From Actinoplanes sp. DH11 (lineage in GTDB: Bacteria > Actinomycetota > Actinomycetes > Mycobacteriales > Micromonosporaceae), in assembly GCF_020873875.1 (NCBI RefSeq), contig NZ_JAHWGU010000004.1, positions 62,001-126,000 on the forward strand: 64,000 nucleotides of DNA, in the 5' to 3' direction. A program made the translations under genes and the position numbers. How positions within the stretch are numbered: the first letter of the stretch is position 1; every line of letters begins with the position of its first letter. Below are positions 33,029 to 40,892 of the stretch, piece after piece. Below the pieces are notes generated by a model, which was given only the letters and a program-made list of their open reading frames with translations, searched no databases and was not told the origin of the DNA.

Positions 33029-34114
33029 ATGGCGTTGTGGCGGATCCGGGCCACGGTCGACGACCGTCCCGGCTACCTCTCCGTGCTGACCGCGAGCCTC
33101 GCCCTGCGGTCGGTGAACATCCTCGCCGTCCAGGTGCACACCACCGAGGAGGGCGCGGTCGACGACTTCCTCGTCGACGCGCCCGACTCGCTCACCGAGG
33201 CGGACGTCCTGGCCGCCGTGCTCAAGGGCCGCGGGCGGGACGCCTTCGTCACCCGGGCCGAGGCGCAGGGTCTGGCCGACCAGCCCACCCGGGCGCTGGC
33301 ACTGGCCGGCCGCCTCATGCACGAACCGGACACGCTCGGCGAGACGCTCGTCGCGCTGCTCGACGCGACCGAGGTGCGGTGGCGCCCCGGCACCGCCGGC
33401 GAACCGTCCGGCTTCCACGGCGGACGGATGACGCTCACCGACCCGGCCGGCGGGGCGTACGAGGTGCTCCGCGCCCTGCCCGCCTTCACCCCCGCCGAGT
33501 ACGCCCGGGCGCAGGCCCTGGTCGAGATCGCCGGTGCGCTGGTGCGCCAGCAGCGCGACCAGGTCACCGTGCTGCTGGCCGACGGCGCCGAACTGGTGCT
33601 GCGCCCGGCCACGAAGCACGACCTCACCGCGCTCCGCGAGCTGCACGAGGCCTGCTCCGCCGAGACGCTGCACCGCCGGTACCTGACCGGCACCGTCCCC
33701 GGCGACGCGCGCCTGCGCCGGCTGCTCGAACCGGCCGGCGGCACCACCCTCGTCGCGACCACCCCGGCCGGCGCCGTGGTGGCGGCCGCCAACTTGATCA
33801 CCGAGGGCGACCTCGGTGAGGTGGCGCTGCTGATCGAGGACGTCTGGCAGCGGCGCGGCCTGGGCACGGCCCTGCTGCGCCGGCTCTTCGCGCACGCCAG
33901 GCGATCCGGGCTCGCGGCGGTGGTCGCGCACACCGGCGCGGACAACGTGGCGATGCTGCGCACCCTGCGCCGGCTCGGCGCCGGCCGGATCGAACGCGAC
34001 GGCGCGCTGATCAGCGTGACGATGCCGACGACGGCCCAGCCGGTCGGCAACGAGACTCCTGCTCCCCACGGGTTTCGGCGCTCCGCGCCGAAACCTGACA
34101 GGAGTCCTGGCTGA
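33029..34114 (+). CDS. ACT-domain / GNAT acetyltransferase fusion
   Basis: 361 residues from the ATG at 33029-33031, preceded by GGAAGGAG. Residues 1-75 are an ACT domain (WRIRATVDDRPGYLSVLTAS, VDDFLVDAPDSL) and a middle portion resembles the neighbouring ACT protein (LVEIAGALVRQQRDQVTVLL). Residues about 190-335 form a GNAT domain with the acetyl-CoA loop VWQRRGLGTALLRRL and a lead helix LHRRYLTG. This layout is that of actinobacterial amino-acid-regulated protein lysine acetyltransferases (Kat/Pat type with ACT). Asparagine- or cysteine-like allosteric control is known for relatives, inferred here. The 3' end encodes part of a terminator hairpin. Confidence 0.87.
   Translation: MALWRIRATVDDRPGYLSVLTASLALRSVNILAVQVHTTEEGAVDDFLVDAPDSLTEADVLAAVLKGRGRDAFVTRAEAQGLADQPTRALALAGRLMHEPDTLGETLVALLDATEVRWRPGTAGEPSGFHGGRMTLTDPAGGAYEVLRALPAFTPAEYARAQALVEIAGALVRQQRDQVTVLLADGAELVLRPATKHDLTALRELHEACSAETLHRRYLTGTVPGDARLRRLLEPAGGTTLVATTPAGAVVAAANLITEGDLGEVALLIEDVWQRRGLGTALLRRLFAHARRSGLAAVVAHTGADNVAMLRTLRRLGAGRIERDGALISVTMPTTAQPVGNETPAPHGFRRSAPKPDRSPG
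34055..34105. terminator. Nested hairpin overlapping the acetyltransferase 3' end
   Basis: GGTTTCGGCG (34071-34080) pairs perfectly with 34086-34095 over a 5-nt loop, and ACTCCTG (34055-34061) with CAGGAGT (34099-34105) outside it. It overlaps the last codons of the acetyltransferase and lies ahead of the convergent bsaP end at 34154, so it may stop transcription from both sides. Confidence 0.7.
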
Positions 34115-34153
34115 GCTTCAAACCTGACGTCGCCGCCTTGCCATTTGTTCCGG

Positions 34154-34330
34154 TCAGCCCTGTGTGGTGCCGTGCTCGACGCAGGCCGCCGTCCAGCCGG
34201 TCGGGACCACCTGGACCTTCATCCGGCGGCGGCAGTGCGGGCAGAAGCGCGGCGGCTCCAGCTCCCGCGCGGCCGCGCAGGCGGTGTGGTCGCCCTCGGC
34301 CGCGGGCAGACCACACCTGTCGCAGAACAT
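34154..34330 (-). CDS. bsaP: Biotin synthase auxiliary protein BsaP
   Basis: 58 residues, ATG at 34328-34330 sharing one base with the bioB stop (TGATG). The protein starts [18 protein letters not shown] and continues with [10 protein letters not shown] and a late AACVEHG: cysteine pairs C3-x2-C6 and C-x2-C plus further Cys/His, as in the small actinobacterial BsaP proteins needed for biotin synthase activity and found next to bioB. Probably binds iron-sulfur or metal and supports BioB turnover. Too short for many gene callers and easily missed. Confidence 0.85.
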   Translation of the reverse strand: MFCDRCGLPAAEGDHTACAAARELEPPRFCPHCRRRMKVQVVPTGWTAACVEHGTTQG

Positions 34331-35325
34331 CAGAACGTGGCCGACAACGACTTGACCGGCATCTTCAGGTCCTGAAGAAGCTCCAGGTCGGCGGTGGCGG
34401 GCCGGCCCAGGGTGGTCAGGTAGTTGCCGACGATCACCGCGTTGATGCCGCCGAGAAGGCCGTCACGCGTACCCAGGTCGCCCAGGGTGATCTCGCGGCC
34501 GCCCGCGTACCGCAGGATGGTCCGCGGCATCGCCAGCCGGAAGGCGGCGATCGCGCGCAGGGCGTCCTTGCCCTCCACGACCGGGCGGTCACCCAGCGGC
34601 GTGCCCGGACGCGGGTTCAGGAAGTTGAGCGGCACCTCGTGCGGGTCCAGCTCGGCCAGCTGCGCGGCGAACTCGGCACGCTGCTCGACCGTCTCACCCA
34701 GACCCAGGATGCCGCCGCAGCAGACCTCCATGCCGGACTCGCGGACCATCTTCAGCGTGCTCCAGCGCTCCTCCCAGGAGTGCGTGGTCACCACGTTCGG
34801 GAAGTAGGAACGGCAGGTCTCGAGGTTGTGGTTGTAACGGTGCACACCCATCTCGGCAAGCTCGTCGACCTGCTCCTGGCTGAGCATGCCGAGGCTCGCG
34901 GCGACCTGGATGTCGACCGCTTCCTTGATCGCCTTGACGCCGGCCCGCATCTGGTCCATCAGGCGCTTGTCCGGCCCGCGGACGGCGGCCACGATGCAGA
35001 ACTCGGTGGCCCCGGTGGCGGCGGTCTGCTTGGCGGCCTCCACCAGAGAGGGAATGTCCAGCCAGACGGCCCGGACGGGGGACGAGAAAAGACCCGATTG
35101 CGAACAGAAGTGGCAATCCTCCGGGCAGCCGCCGGTCTTGAGCGAGATGATCCCCTCCACCTCGACCTCGGGGCCGCACCACTTCATCCGCACATCGTGC
35201 GCCAGCTGCAACAACGCGGGCAGGTCGTGGTCCGGCGACTGGAGAACCTCAAGGATCTCCGACTCGGTGAGGCCGGCACCGGCATCGAGCACCCGGGTCC
35301 GCGCCCGGTCGAGGATGTCTGGCAT
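34330..35325 (-). CDS. bioB: Biotin synthase
   Basis: 331 residues. The radical-SAM cluster motif C67-x3-C71-x2-C74 ([12 protein letters not shown]) is intact, and [12 protein letters not shown] and [11 protein letters not shown] match the family. It inserts sulfur into dethiobiotin, the last step of biotin synthesis, using a [4Fe-4S]/SAM centre and an auxiliary [2Fe-2S] cluster. BsaP overlaps its stop. The start diverges from bioF across 67 bp, which should hold both biotin promoters and any BirA/BioQ-type operator; I see no clear palindrome there. Confidence 0.97.
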   Translation of the reverse strand: MPDILDRARTRVLDAGAGLTESEILEVLQSPDHDLPALLQLAHDVRMKWCGPEVEVEGIISLKTGGCPEDCHFCSQSGLFSSPVRAVWLDIPSLVEAAKQTAATGATEFCIVAAVRGPDKRLMDQMRAGVKAIKEAVDIQVAASLGMLSQEQVDELAEMGVHRYNHNLETCRSYFPNVVTTHSWEERWSTLKMVRESGMEVCCGGILGLGETVEQRAEFAAQLAELDPHEVPLNFLNPRPGTPLGDRPVVEGKDALRAIAAFRLAMPRTILRYAGGREITLGDLGTRDGLLGGINAVIVGNYLTTLGRPATADLELLQDLKMPVKSLSATF

Positions 35326-35392
35326 GCCCGTACCCTACAGAGTTCCCGGCCCGGCAAGGACTGTCGGTGGTGGGTGGTAGTTTCCGGGTCTC

Positions 35393-36544
35393 GTGATCTC
35401 TGGGGGTGTCTTGGCCGGCTGGTTGGAGGCGATCGACGGCCTGGCCCGTGAACGGGCCAAGGCCGGGCTGACCCGTCGGCTGCGGCCCCGGGCCGCCGGA
35501 GACACCGTGGTCGACCTGGCCGGCAACGACTACCTGGGCCTTTCCGCGCACCCCGACGTGGTGGCCGCCGCCGGCGAGGCGCTTCTGGCGTACGGGCTGG
35601 GCGCCACCGGATCCCGCCTCGTCCGCGGCTCCACCGAGGCGCACGCCCGTCTCGAGGAGACTCTGGCCGGCTGGCTCGGCGCCGAGAGCGCCCTGGTCTT
35701 CTCCTCCGGCTACCTGGCCAACCTGGCCGCGATCCGGGGCGTCGCCGCGGTCTGCGACCTGATCGTGTCGGACGCCTACAACCACGCCTCGCTCATCGAC
35801 GGCTGCAAGTCGGCCGGCCGGCCGGTCCGGGTCGCACCGCACAACGATCCCGCCGCCGTCGCCGCCATCCTCGACGCCCACCCCGGCCGGGCCGCCGTGG
35901 TCACCGAGTCGGTCTTCTCGGTCGACGGCGACCTGGCCCCCCTGGCCGCCCTGCACGACGTCACCTCGGCGCGCGGCGCCCTGCTGATCGTCGACGACGC
36001 GCACGCGCTCGGCCTGCTCGGCGACGAGGGTTCCGGCGGGGTCGCCGCCGCCGGGCTGGCCGGCCGCCCCGACGTGCTCGTCACCGCCACGCTCTCCAAG
36101 GCGCTGGGTGGTGCCGGTGGCGTCGTCGCCGGCCCGGAGGCGTTCACCCGCCACCTGGTCGACACCGGCCGCACCTTCATCTACGACACCGCGCCACCAC
36201 CGGCCGTGGTCGCCGGCGTCCTCGCCGCGGTGCGGGTGGCCCGCTCCGCCGACGACCGGCGCGACGTGCTGACCCGCCGGGGCGCCCGCATCGCGGCCCG
36301 CCTGCGCGCCGCCGGCTTCGACCTGCGCGACCCGGCCGCCGGGGTCCTCTCGGTGCCCGCGCCCGGCCCGGAGGCAGCCGTCGCCTGGGCCGCCGACTGC
36401 CGCGACCGCGGGGTCGCGGTGGGCTGTTTCCGGCCCCCCTCGACGCCGGACGGCAGCTCCCGGCTCCGGCTGACCCTGAACGCGGGCGTCCCGGCGACCG
36501 ATTTCGCCCACGCCCTGGATGTGCTTGTGGAGTGCGCACCATGA
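35393..36544 (+). CDS. bioF: 8-amino-7-oxononanoate synthase
   Basis: 383 residues from a GTG at 35393. PLP-dependent alpha-oxoamine synthase features: the glycine-rich YGLGATGSRLVRGS, IVSDAYNHASLIDGCK, LIVDDAHALGLLG (Asp that contacts PLP nitrogen) and the Schiff-base lysine K236 in TLSKALGGAGG. Condenses pimeloyl-thioester with alanine in biotin synthesis. The stop overlaps the bioD start (ATGA). Confidence 0.95.
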   Translation: MISGGVLAGWLEAIDGLARERAKAGLTRRLRPRAAGDTVVDLAGNDYLGLSAHPDVVAAAGEALLAYGLGATGSRLVRGSTEAHARLEETLAGWLGAESALVFSSGYLANLAAIRGVAAVCDLIVSDAYNHASLIDGCKSAGRPVRVAPHNDPAAVAAILDAHPGRAAVVTESVFSVDGDLAPLAALHDVTSARGALLIVDDAHALGLLGDEGSGGVAAAGLAGRPDVLVTATLSKALGGAGGVVAGPEAFTRHLVDTGRTFIYDTAPPPAVVAGVLAAVRVARSADDRRDVLTRRGARIAARLRAAGFDLRDPAAGVLSVPAPGPEAAVAWAADCRDRGVAVGCFRPPSTPDGSSRLRLTLNAGVPATDFAHALDVLVECAP

Positions 36545-37794
36545 CCGCCGATCCCCCCTCGGAGACCTACTACGCCGGGCGTCCGGCGACGCCACCGGCA
36601 CGGGAGCCGCGCCGCGGCGGCCACGGCCTGCCCGACCCGGTGCCGTCACGGGACGCGCGGGGAGGCGGGCACGGCCTGCCCGACGCGGTGCCGTCACGGG
36701 ACGCGCGGAGAGGCGGCCACGGCCTGCCCGACGCGGTGCCGGCGCGGGAGTCGCGCGGTGGGCGCGGGCTGCCGGAGGCGATGCCGGGGCGCGGCCGCGA
36801 TGCCATTACGGCGGGTCACGGCGCGTTCCGGGCGCGTGGTGGGGGACGTATTCTGGGCGTACCGTCTCCGCTCGCCACCGCTCCACCCACCCAGCCGGAC
36901 GCCGATCCGCCGCTTTTGCCCCTTCCGCCGGAGGCGCCGGTTCTGTCCCCCGAGCAGGCGGAGCCACTGACCGAAATCGACGTCGACGGCGAATCCCTCG
37001 CGGCCGAGATCGACAGTGAGCTGGCCGCGCAGGCCGGCGAGCCGGAGCCCGCGCCGAGCCGGGCCGGCACCGACGAGTGGCACGGGATCGTCCTGGTCAC
37101 CGGCACCGACACCGAGGTCGGCAAAACCATCACCACCGCCGCGATCGCGGCCGCCGCGCAGGCCGCCGGACTCCGCGTTGCTGTGATCAAACCCGGTCAG
37201 ACCGGCGTGGCCACCGGCTCGCCCACCGACGCCGAGGTGATCACCCGGCTGGCCGGGCCGGAGACGGTGCGCACGCTCGCCGAGTACCCGGAACCGCTGG
37301 CGCCGCTGGCCGCCGCGAAAGTCGCCGGCCTGCCCCCGCTCGACCTGTCCGCCGTCGCCGACGCCGTCCGCGCGGAAGCCGGCAAGCACGACCTCGTCCT
37401 GGTCGAAGGCGCCGGCGGCCTGCTCGTGCCGATGGGGCTGCGGCCGTCCGGCGAGGCGTGGACGTTCGCCGACCTCGCCACCACGCTGGGCGCCAACATG
37501 ATCGTCGTGGCGCGGGCCGGGCTCGGCACGCTCAACCACACCGCGCTCACCCTGGAGGCGCTGCACCGGCGCGGCGTGCACGCCCGGGTCGTCCTCGGCG
37601 CCTGGCCCACCGAACCGGAGCTGGTGCACTGGGCCAACCTCGGCGAACTCGTCCCGCACCTGGTCGGGGCCCTGCCCTCGGGTGCGGGCTCGATGGACCC
37701 CGGCGTCTTCCGGCGGTCCGCGCCCGGCTGGCTGACACCGGCACTGCACGGCGTACTTGACAACTGGCGCGTCTGGGCGGAAGAGGCGGGATAG
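36541..37794 (+). CDS. bioD: Dethiobiotin synthetase with long repetitive N-terminal extension
   Basis: 417 residues from the ATG overlapping bioF. The BioD domain starts near residue 180 with the P-loop GTDTEVGKT (188-196), then VIKPGQTGV and LVEGAGGLLVPMG, and has the usual length of about 235 residues. The first 180 residues are an extension: a four-times-repeated 16-residue block (R-G-G-H-G-L-P-D-A-V-P-S-R type, residues 24-87) and a Pro/Glu-rich linker. BioD forms the ureido ring of dethiobiotin with ATP and CO2. The extension is in frame and coupled to bioF, and I see no plausible internal start beside the P-loop, so it seems to be translated. Confidence 0.92.
   Translation: MTADPPSETYYAGRPATPPAREPRRGGHGLPDPVPSRDARGGGHGLPDAVPSRDARRGGHGLPDAVPARESRGGRGLPEAMPGRGRDAITAGHGAFRARGGGRILGVPSPLATAPPTQPDADPPLLPLPPEAPVLSPEQAEPLTEIDVDGESLAAEIDSELAAQAGEPEPAPSRAGTDEWHGIVLVTGTDTEVGKTITTAAIAAAAQAAGLRVAVIKPGQTGVATGSPTDAEVITRLAGPETVRTLAEYPEPLAPLAAAKVAGLPPLDLSAVADAVRAEAGKHDLVLVEGAGGLLVPMGLRPSGEAWTFADLATTLGANMIVVARAGLGTLNHTALTLEALHRRGVHARVVLGAWPTEPELVHWANLGELVPHLVGALPSGAGSMDPGVFRRSAPGWLTPALHGVLDNWRVWAEEAG
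36610..36801 (+). repeat. 48-bp in-frame tandem repeat in the bioD extension
   Basis: Four 48-bp units (core GGCCACGGCCTGCCCGACGC) encode 16-residue repeats; the first three are almost identical and the fourth is diverged. Spans codons 24-87 of the bioD reading frame. Confidence 0.88.
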
Positions 37795-37835
37795 CGGCAC
37801 GCCCGTCACAATTGCTGTGCCGGGAGGTGGTCGAC

Positions 37836-38603
37836 ATGCACACTGGCCGCGTGGCTTTCACCCTGACGATCGACTGTGGCGGCGGCGGCATCAAGGGCTC
37901 GGTCCTGGACGAAGCCGGCACGATGCGGGCACAACCGATCCGGGTGCCGACACCGTACCCGTTGCCGCCCGAACTCTTCGTCAAAACGCTTGTGGGCCTG
38001 GGCGAACAGTTGCCGGCCGCCGACCGCGTCACCGTCGGGATGCCCGGCATGATCCGGCACGGCGTGGTGGTGGCAACCCCGCACTACGTCACCCGTAGCG
38101 GGCCGCGCACCAAGGTGGACCCGGACCTGGTGCAGGCGTGGCGGGGGTTCGACGCGCGCACCGCCCTGGCCGACGCGTTCGGCCTGCCCACCCTGGTGCT
38201 CAACGACGCCGAGGTGCACGGCGCCGGGGTGGTCGCGGGAACCGGCTGCGAACTGGTGCTGACCCTCGGCACCGGCCTGGGCTGCGCCCTCTTCGACGGC
38301 GGCGAACTGGCGCCGCACCTGGAGATGTCGCAGGCGCCGGTACGCTGGGGGATGTCCTACGACACGTACATCGGTGAGCACGAACGCCGCCGGCTCGGGG
38401 ACGCGCTCTGGTCACGCCGGGTCCGCAACGTGATCGAAGGTCTGCGGCCGGTCTTCCTCTGGGACCGGGTCTACCTCGGCGGCGGCAACAGTCGCCTGAT
38501 CACCCCGGCACAGCTGGCCCGGATGGGCGACGACGTGGTGGTGGTGCCGAACACCGCGGGGATCGTCGGTGGCGTCCGCGCGTGGACCTTGGGGAGCCGC
38601 TGA
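37836..38603 (+). CDS. ROK-family / polyphosphate-glucokinase-like sugar kinase
   Basis: 255 residues, ATG with GGGAGGTGG upstream. Phosphate-1 motif DCGGGGIKGSVLDEAG (D13), GMPGMIRHGVVVATP, LNDAEVHGAG with catalytic Asp, LTLGTGLGCALFDGG and VYLGGGNSR. The IRHG and NDAEVHG segments match polyphosphate glucokinases more than typical ROK repressors, and there is no helix-turn-helix. It lacks the usual DIGGTGIKG (here G-G-G-G). Phosphorylation of glucose from ATP or polyphosphate is a family-based inference. Coupled to the HAD gene (TGATG). Confidence 0.82.
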   Translation: MHTGRVAFTLTIDCGGGGIKGSVLDEAGTMRAQPIRVPTPYPLPPELFVKTLVGLGEQLPAADRVTVGMPGMIRHGVVVATPHYVTRSGPRTKVDPDLVQAWRGFDARTALADAFGLPTLVLNDAEVHGAGVVAGTGCELVLTLGTGLGCALFDGGELAPHLEMSQAPVRWGMSYDTYIGEHERRRLGDALWSRRVRNVIEGLRPVFLWDRVYLGGGNSRLITPAQLARMGDDVVVVPNTAGIVGGVRAWTLGSR

Positions 38604-39319
38604 TGCCCGCCGCGGTTCTCTTCGACTTCGGCGGCGTTCTCGCCGACGCGCCGCCGCAGCGCACCGCCCCGCCCGAGCTCGTGCTGCGCCTCTTCAACCT
38701 GATCAAGGGCGCGCTCACCCCCGGCGAGATCCAGCGTTCGCTCACCGAGGGCGCCGCGGCCTACGCCGCCTGGCGCGACGAGGACTGGCCGGACGAGCTG
38801 CCACAGGCGGAGGTCTGGGAACGCTTCGTGATCCACGACTGGCCGACTGAGGCACAGGCACGGGTACGCCCCTCCGTAGCGCGAGTCAGCTACGACTGGG
38901 CCTGGCGCGACGGCTGGCAGCTGCGGCCCGGCATCCCGGAGGCGCTGTCCGCCCTGACCGAACGCGGCATCGCGATGGCGGTCGTCAGCAACACGCTCTC
39001 CGGTGCCGCCCATCGCGACTTCCTCGACAAAAAGGGTGTGGGCTACCTTTTCGTGACGCAGATCTACAGCGACGAGGCCGGCGTCCGCAAACCCAATCCG
39101 CAGATGATCTGGAACGCCACCGACGCCCTCCGCCTCCCCGCGACCGACTGCTGGTTCGTGGGCGACAGCCGCCGCCGCGACATCCTCTGCGCCCGCCGCG
39201 CCGACATCGGCAAGGCCCTCCTGATGCCTTCCGCCCGCACCGCCGGCGAGGACCCCGCCGCATGGCCACCCCCGGACGAGATCATCGAGGACGGTTTCGG
39301 GTTGCTCGAGCTGCTCTGA
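38603..39319 (+). CDS. HAD-superfamily hydrolase
   Basis: 238 residues, ATG sharing a base with the ROK stop. Motif I DFGGVLAD (D8; the usual second aspartate is Gly, as in the DFGGV group), motif II VVSNTLSG, motif III KPNPQM and motif IV FVGDSRRRDI. The cap region after residue 18 is helical. A small phosphatase; substrate may be a sugar phosphate given the linked kinase, but this is only context. The last codons are followed directly by the repeat zone. Confidence 0.87.
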   Translation: MPAAVLFDFGGVLADAPPQRTAPPELVLRLFNLIKGALTPGEIQRSLTEGAAAYAAWRDEDWPDELPQAEVWERFVIHDWPTEAQARVRPSVARVSYDWAWRDGWQLRPGIPEALSALTERGIAMAVVSNTLSGAAHRDFLDKKGVGYLFVTQIYSDEAGVRKPNPQMIWNATDALRLPATDCWFVGDSRRRDILCARRADIGKALLMPSARTAGEDPAAWPPPDEIIEDGFGLLELL

Positions 39320-39399
39320 CCCCCGATGCGCACGGCATCAGACCAGGCGAAAGCTCACCGAGCGCCCCAGCCCTGCCGCTCAACGCACACCACCCTCCC

Positions 39400-39545
39400 G
39401 GGGCTCAGCGTGCACCCCTCGCGCCGGTCGCCGCGCGTCCCACTGTCCGCGTCTCAGCGTGCACCCGTCGCGCCGCTCACCCCGGCCCCTCTTCCCCGCG
39501 TCTCAGCGTGCACCCCTCGCGCTGCTCACCGTGTGTCTCAGCCAC
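39400..39545. repeat. About 50-bp tandem repeat, 3 copies, after the HAD gene
   Basis: Three units each starting TCTCAGCGTGCACCCCTCGC (the first GGCTCAGCGTGCACC) and followed by about 30 divergent C-rich bases; a fourth partial TCTCAGCCACCGTG ends the run. Confidence 0.8.
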
Positions 39546-39629
39546 CGTGCCGGCCGAGTACGCCCGGTGGCCCGGCTTGTGGTCGGGATCCTGCGGAGCT
39601 GTCACCGCAACCACGAGCACGGGCCGATC

Positions 39630-40010
39630 GGGCCCGGCTGTCACCCACGGCTGCCGGAGACCACTCCCAACAGCCACCGGTGACAGCCAGCCCCACCCAG
39701 CTGTCACCAACGGTCGCCCGAGAGCGCTCCCCACAGCCACCCATGACAGCCAGCCCCACCCAGCTGTCACCCACGGTCGCCCGAGAGCGCTCCCCACAGC
39801 CACCCATGACAGCCAGCCAGCTGCGCCCGGGTGACACCCACGACGGTTTCAAGGTGCCTCCGACAACCACCAGCGACAGCCAACCGAACCCAGCTGTCAC
39901 CCACGGTTGTCAGAGAGCGCTCACAACAACCACCAGCGACAGCCGGCCGACCCAGCTGTCACCCACGGTCGCCTGAGAGCGCTTCCCACAACCACCAGTG
40001 ACAGCCCGCT
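39630..40010. repeat. 63-bp tandem repeat array, about 6 copies, with inverted-repeat units
   Basis: Contiguous 63-bp units, the central two nearly identical. Each has GGCTGTCACC-like and GGTGACAGCC-like ends that pair as a hairpin (the first unit perfectly, 10 bp) and most have a central AGAGCGCTC palindrome flanked by CC and CCCA. Units have no unrelated spacers, so this is not a CRISPR array. The unit length is divisible by three. Confidence 0.88.
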
Positions 40011-40224
40011 GGACCAAACGTGCGGTTACGGGCGCTGACACCACTCGTGGACGAACACCTGCACGAGCCGGCAATGATCGCCAGGGATGGAAGCGGTTGA
40101 TGGCCATACGAGCGGCGTGAGTCGCGCGGTCGCATACGAGCAGAAATAGCGGAATCGCTATGGCCGGACCTGCCGAACCGACTGCTGAAGGCCGCGATCA
40201 CCCGCCATCATGCCGCGGTGCGCC

Positions 40225-40375
40225 CCAACCACCCGAACAAGCCTCAACCACCCGAAGACGCCTCAACCACCCGGATACGACGCAGCCCCCCGGAGAGGCC
40301 GCAACCTCCCGCAGACGCCACAACCACCCTAAGGCGCCTCGATCGCCCGAAGACGCCGCGATCACCGGAAGAGTC
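40225..40375. repeat. Degenerate 18-19-bp tandem repeat
   Basis: About eight units of the form CGAAGACGCCTCAACCACC with frequent substitutions, reading CCTCAACCACCCGAAGACG and CCACAACCACCCTAAGGCG among others. Confidence 0.7.
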
Positions 40376-40492
40376 GGCGACCACCTGGGGGAACCGGCCG
40401 CCCATCACACCCACCCGCACCCCTGGCGCCACCGTGCGAAGAGCCCGCCGCCGGAACCCGAGATCCGCCACCGCCAAGCACCCCGAGCTCTC

Positions 40493-40605
40493 CGCGACCG
40501 CACCGCAGCGCCGCGCACCGCCGCGCACCGCCGCGCACCGCACCGCAGCGCCGCGTACCGCACCGCCGCGCACCGCACCGCACCGCACCGCAAAAACGGG
40601 AGGAA
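40493..40605. repeat. CGCACCGC low-complexity tract
   Basis: Repeated CGCACCGC/CGCGCACCGC modules with occasional GCAGCGCCGCGTACC variants, ending CACCGCACCGCAAAAACGG. The run of very short periods suggests slippage. Confidence 0.8.
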
Positions 40606-40715
40606 TTCGGAAGAACCGGGAAGGAACGGCGAACCGCCCCGGCACCGGAGGATCGGCGACGAGGCGGCTCGGGTCTAAGCTGGGCACGCTCCGGCGATCA
40701 ACTCCCCACACCGCC

Positions 40716-40729
40716 TGGGAGCGCTCCCA
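40716..40729. promoter_or_regulatory. Perfect CebR-type box TGGGAGCGCTCCCA
   Basis: A 14-bp perfect palindrome identical to the operator of CebR-type LacI-family repressors of cellulose/cellobiose use. It lies 164 bp upstream of lsr2 and about 70 bp upstream of the candidate lsr2 promoter. No carbohydrate gene is near. It may serve lsr2, be a decoy, or be the remnant of a lost promoter. Confidence 0.55.
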
Positions 40730-40799
40730 CGGGTCCACGCTACAACACATTCAGCGCCGTGAAAAGAGCCTGCAATTGCGACATGCCAGAACGGGCAAT

Positions 40800-40829
40800 T
40801 TGCACTTGATACCGCGGGCGCGACAGAAT
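40800..40829 (+). promoter_or_regulatory. Candidate lsr2 promoter
   Basis: TTGCAC (40800-40805) and CAGAAT (40824-40829) are 18 bp apart, a fair housekeeping sigma pair, 64 bp before the lsr2 start. The flanking 100 bp is noticeably more AT-rich than the surrounding DNA (CAATTGCG, GGCAATTTG), which fits Lsr2 autoregulation. Confidence 0.45.
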
Positions 40830-40892
40830 GAATGTGACGACGGCGATTCGTATCGTCGAACCGAATGACTTCGCTGTAGGAGCGCCCAACAC

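Larger units (their letters stand above)
39320..40892. other. 1.57-kb gene-free zone of tandem repeats upstream of lsr2
   Basis: No reading frame here has a ribosome binding site, a domain or non-repetitive composition. It contains, in order: a repeat of about 50 bp (39400-39545), a 63-bp repeat array with internal inverted repeats (39630-40010), about 180 bases of unique sequence, a degenerate 19-bp array (40225-40375), a CGCACCGC-rich tract (40493-40605), a CebR-like palindrome (40716-40729) and the lsr2 promoter. Open frames of over 200 codons in this zone owe their length to repeat units divisible by three. Confidence 0.85.

Noticed and set aside
34011..34316. 101-codon minus-strand frame at the bioB end
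   Set aside because: It is a frame-shifted shadow of bsaP, whose real frame begins MFCDRCG at 34330.
37836..38603. ROK transcriptional repressor
   Set aside because: There is no N-terminal helix-turn-helix; the kinase motifs start at residue 8 and resemble polyphosphate glucokinase.
39630..40010. Possible CRISPR array
   Set aside because: Units of 63 bp abut without unique spacers, vary along their length and no cas genes are near.
39262..40868. Overlapping frames of 108-216 codons in the repeat zone
   Set aside because: They arise because the main repeat unit is divisible by three; no ribosome binding site, no domain, low-complexity peptide.
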